Below are positions 8,021 through 9,196 of a stretch of 9,196 bases of DNA, one piece after another. The stretch covers positions 1 through 9,196 of the forward strand of contig JAURGV010000082.1 of the NCBI GenBank assembly GCA_030833605.1. The letters run 5' to 3'. Within the stretch, counting starts at the first letter, position 1; the number at the start of each line of letters is the position of its first letter. The translations under genes were made by a program, and so were the position numbers. The notes under the pieces were generated by a model that saw nothing but the letters and a program-made list of their open reading frames with translations, ran no database searches and had not been told where the DNA came from. The stretch is from Rhodothermales bacterium. Its GTDB lineage: Bacteria; Bacteroidota; Rhodothermia; Rhodothermales; UBA10348.

Positions 8021-8695
8021 ATGACCGAGACCATGAAACGACTCTCCACCATCCTGCTGCTAGTTGCAGTTTGCTTTACAGCACAAAATATTGCCGCTCA
8101 ACCCTTTGCAGCCCATGAAGATATGAGCTTTTTCATTACTAGTGCTGGCCCCGGAAATGGCGCCAACCTAGGTGGATTGGAAGGCGCCGATGGGTTTTGC
8201 ATGTTATTGGCCGAAGCAGTCGGTATAGAAGGCAAAGAATGGGCAGCCTACCTCAGCGCCACGGCTGAAGGAGATTCGGAAGCGATAAATGCACGGGACC
8301 GCATCGGCAGCGGGCCGTGGCACAACTCGCTGGGGGTACTCATTGCCGAAAATGTAGAAGAGCTACACAGCGAGAAAGCCAATCTGACAAAAGAAGCTTC
8401 GCTCAATGAATTGGGTGAAATGGTCAAAGGCCGAGGCGATACGCCCAACATGCACGACATATTGACGGGAAGCACCCTAGATGGCTTGTTCGTAGAGGGT
8501 GACACCGATTCAACCTGCAGCAACTGGACCAGCTCAGCAGGTGAAGGAAGTGCTATGGTGGGTCACCACGACCGTCAAGGCGGTGGGGCCAATCCAACCT
8601 CGTGGAATTCTGCCCATCCATCGCGTGGATGCGGTCAAGCCAACCTGCAAAGCTCGGGTGGAAACGGATTGTATTATTGCTTCGCGAAGAAATAA
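8021..8695 (+). CDS. Small secreted four-cysteine protein with lectin/endostatin-like C-terminus, unknown function
   Basis: A 224-residue protein with a clear Sec signal peptide (KRLSTILLLVAVCFTAQNIAAQ, cleavage near residues 26-27). An ATG at 8033 (MKRLS) is an equally good start. The mature part has four cysteines (60, 166, 204, 220), enough for two disulfides, which fits export. Visible blocks: FFITSAGPGNGANLGGLEGAD (38-57 region), ARDRIGSGPW at 91-100, GRGDTPNMHDILTGS at 137-151, TCSNWTSS at 165-172, VGHHDRQGGG at 180-189, SWNSAHPSRGC at 194-204 and GLYYCFA at 216-222. The late Cys/Trp/Gly pattern resembles C-type-lectin/endostatin-like folds and, distantly, DUF1554-type surface proteins. 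Known lectin residues cannot be confirmed. No enzyme motif is recognised. It follows attH by 23 bases on the same strand, so it is probably the last gene of the transporter operon. GRGD is a short chance-level match to an adhesion tripeptide and is not evidence of adhesion. Confidence 0.85.
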   Translation: MTETMKRLSTILLLVAVCFTAQNIAAQPFAAHEDMSFFITSAGPGNGANLGGLEGADGFCMLLAEAVGIEGKEWAAYLSATAEGDSEAINARDRIGSGPWHNSLGVLIAENVEELHSEKANLTKEASLNELGEMVKGRGDTPNMHDILTGSTLDGLFVEGDTDSTCSNWTSSAGEGSAMVGHHDRQGGGANPTSWNSAHPSRGCGQANLQSSGGNGLYYCFAKK

Positions 8696-8720
8696 AGGCG
8701 CTGACGGGCTGTTTCTTAGA

Positions 8721-8800
8721 TGACGCCCGCGTGCGTCTGGGCCGAAGTGCCGCTTCTAGGCGGACACGCTCCGGCTATGCCGACGCGCTGCGAGTGCTTT
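8721..8800. other. GC-rich nested inverted-repeat block in a convergent gap
   Basis: Bases 8721-8800 are 55/80 G+C (69%), clearly above the neighbouring genes. The core folds as nested arms: GCGTG (8729-8733) with CACGC (8765-8769); CGTCT (8734-8738) with AGGCG (8758-8762, one G-U pair, two-base GA bulge); and GAAG (8744-8747) with CTTC (8753-8756) around a five-base loop. A second hairpin, CGGC-TAT-GCCG, follows at 8772-8782. A wider CGGGC/GCCCG pair flanks the left side (8705-8709 and 8725-8729). No T-run follows on either strand, so it is not a classical rho-independent terminator. It could be a dispersed palindromic (REP-like) element or a transcript-end structure; only one copy is in the window. 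Confidence 0.45.
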
Positions 8801-9196
8801 GTGAGGTATCAACTTGGTCAAGGCAAGCGCGAGCATAACGGGTGTCGATTTGCGCATCAAGCTGCGTAAGCATTGAAATCATTCCTGCCAAAAGCCGGTT
8901 TACAAATACGAAATGGTGAGAACCAACGGGCCTTCTGTATTTGAAGGCTTCTCGACCGGTTAACTTAGGGATGATAGATTGAAACTCGTTCAGGAGCGCA
9001 CCCGACCCGAAATCGTAACGATCTTCTCGGTACAACGATTCAATTACGGCGCCCATCAGGTCCAAAATGCCGATTAAATAGGTCCGTTCGTCGCCTTGAA
9101 CCGCATCGGAAAGGACATCGAGTTCGGTGAGCGCTTTTTCTTGCCCTTCGGCATCGCCAGCCATTCTCGCCCGGTACAAATCAATCAACGAATCTC
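8775..9196 (-). CDS. C-terminal part of an unrecognised protein, running off the right window edge
   Basis: The minus strand is open from the right edge (9194 in frame) to a TAG at 8777-8775, giving 139 residues. A TTG at 9188 and an ATG at 9164 lie in frame, but no stop is seen before the edge. The true start is therefore probably outside the window. The visible part is mostly amphipathic helix (MAGDAEGQEKALTEL, then RTYLIGILDLMGAVIESLY), is acidic in its first half, and contains GREAFKYRRPVGSHHF in the middle. No signal peptide, membrane helix or catalytic motif is recognised. The last residues (STRSASA) are low-complexity and are encoded by the GC-rich hairpin block, so the native C-terminus may have been changed by that element. 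It is convergent with the secreted lectin-like gene, with 79 bases between stops. Confidence 0.55.
   Translation of the reverse strand, partial: DSLIDLYRARMAGDAEGQEKALTELDVLSDAVQGDERTYLIGILDLMGAVIESLYREDRYDFGSGALLNEFQSIIPKLTGREAFKYRRPVGSHHFVFVNRLLAGMISMLTQLDAQIDTRYARACLDQVDTSQSTRSASA

Noticed and set aside
8701..8790. Integron attC-like site
   Set aside because: The paired arms lack the conserved GTTRRRY / RYYYAAC core sequences, and no integrase or cassette pattern is present.
8499..8838. Plus-strand frames overlapping the end of the secreted protein and the GC-rich block
   Set aside because: Out-of-frame with the conserved-looking secreted protein and biased by the GC-rich hairpin block; no domain.

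Overview
The window looks like a chromosomal segment of a Gram-negative bacterium, most likely from the Bacteroidota/Rhodothermota/Balneolota side of the tree. The reasons are a SusC-like receptor N-terminus (carboxypeptidase-regulatory-like domain plus TonB plug), the absence of clear Shine-Dalgarno sequences before the starts, moderate GC content, and an outer-membrane lipid-type ABC export operon. The lineage is an inference from gene content only.

Left part (1-2842): a Na+/solute symporter gene on the minus strand starts at 1075 and runs off the left edge, so only its N-terminal 358 residues are present. A complete alpha/beta-hydrolase gene is divergent from it (1197-2018, plus). It is followed in the same direction by a TonB-dependent receptor gene that stops just at the end of its plug domain (2111-2842); the whole beta-barrel is missing. 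At that point the sequence passes directly into the 3' end of a minus-strand RimB-like (RimK/LysX-family) peptidase gene (2837-3304). This abrupt junction is the clearest rearrangement scar in the window.

Central and right part (3518-8695): four tightly packed plus-strand genes form one probable operon. They encode a LolD/MacB-type ABC ATPase, a double-length FtsX-type permease (AttF and AttG fused), an AttH/CrtC-type lipocalin-like secreted protein, and a small secreted four-cysteine protein with a C-type-lectin/endostatin-like C-terminus. The first three match the AttEFGH type of ABC system. By analogy with LolCDE/MacB, the ATPase and permease would use ATP at the inner membrane to do mechanical work on a periplasmic substrate. 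AttH would bind or process a hydrophobic ligand in the envelope, and the fourth protein would act outside the cytoplasm. The substrate is unknown. The fourth gene as a partner is the most interesting possibility in the window.

Right edge (8696-9196): a 69% GC, hairpin-rich block lies in the convergent gap and reaches into the 3' end of an unrecognised minus-strand gene that continues beyond the window. No tRNA, rRNA, CRISPR array, insertion sequence or classical rho-independent terminator was seen.
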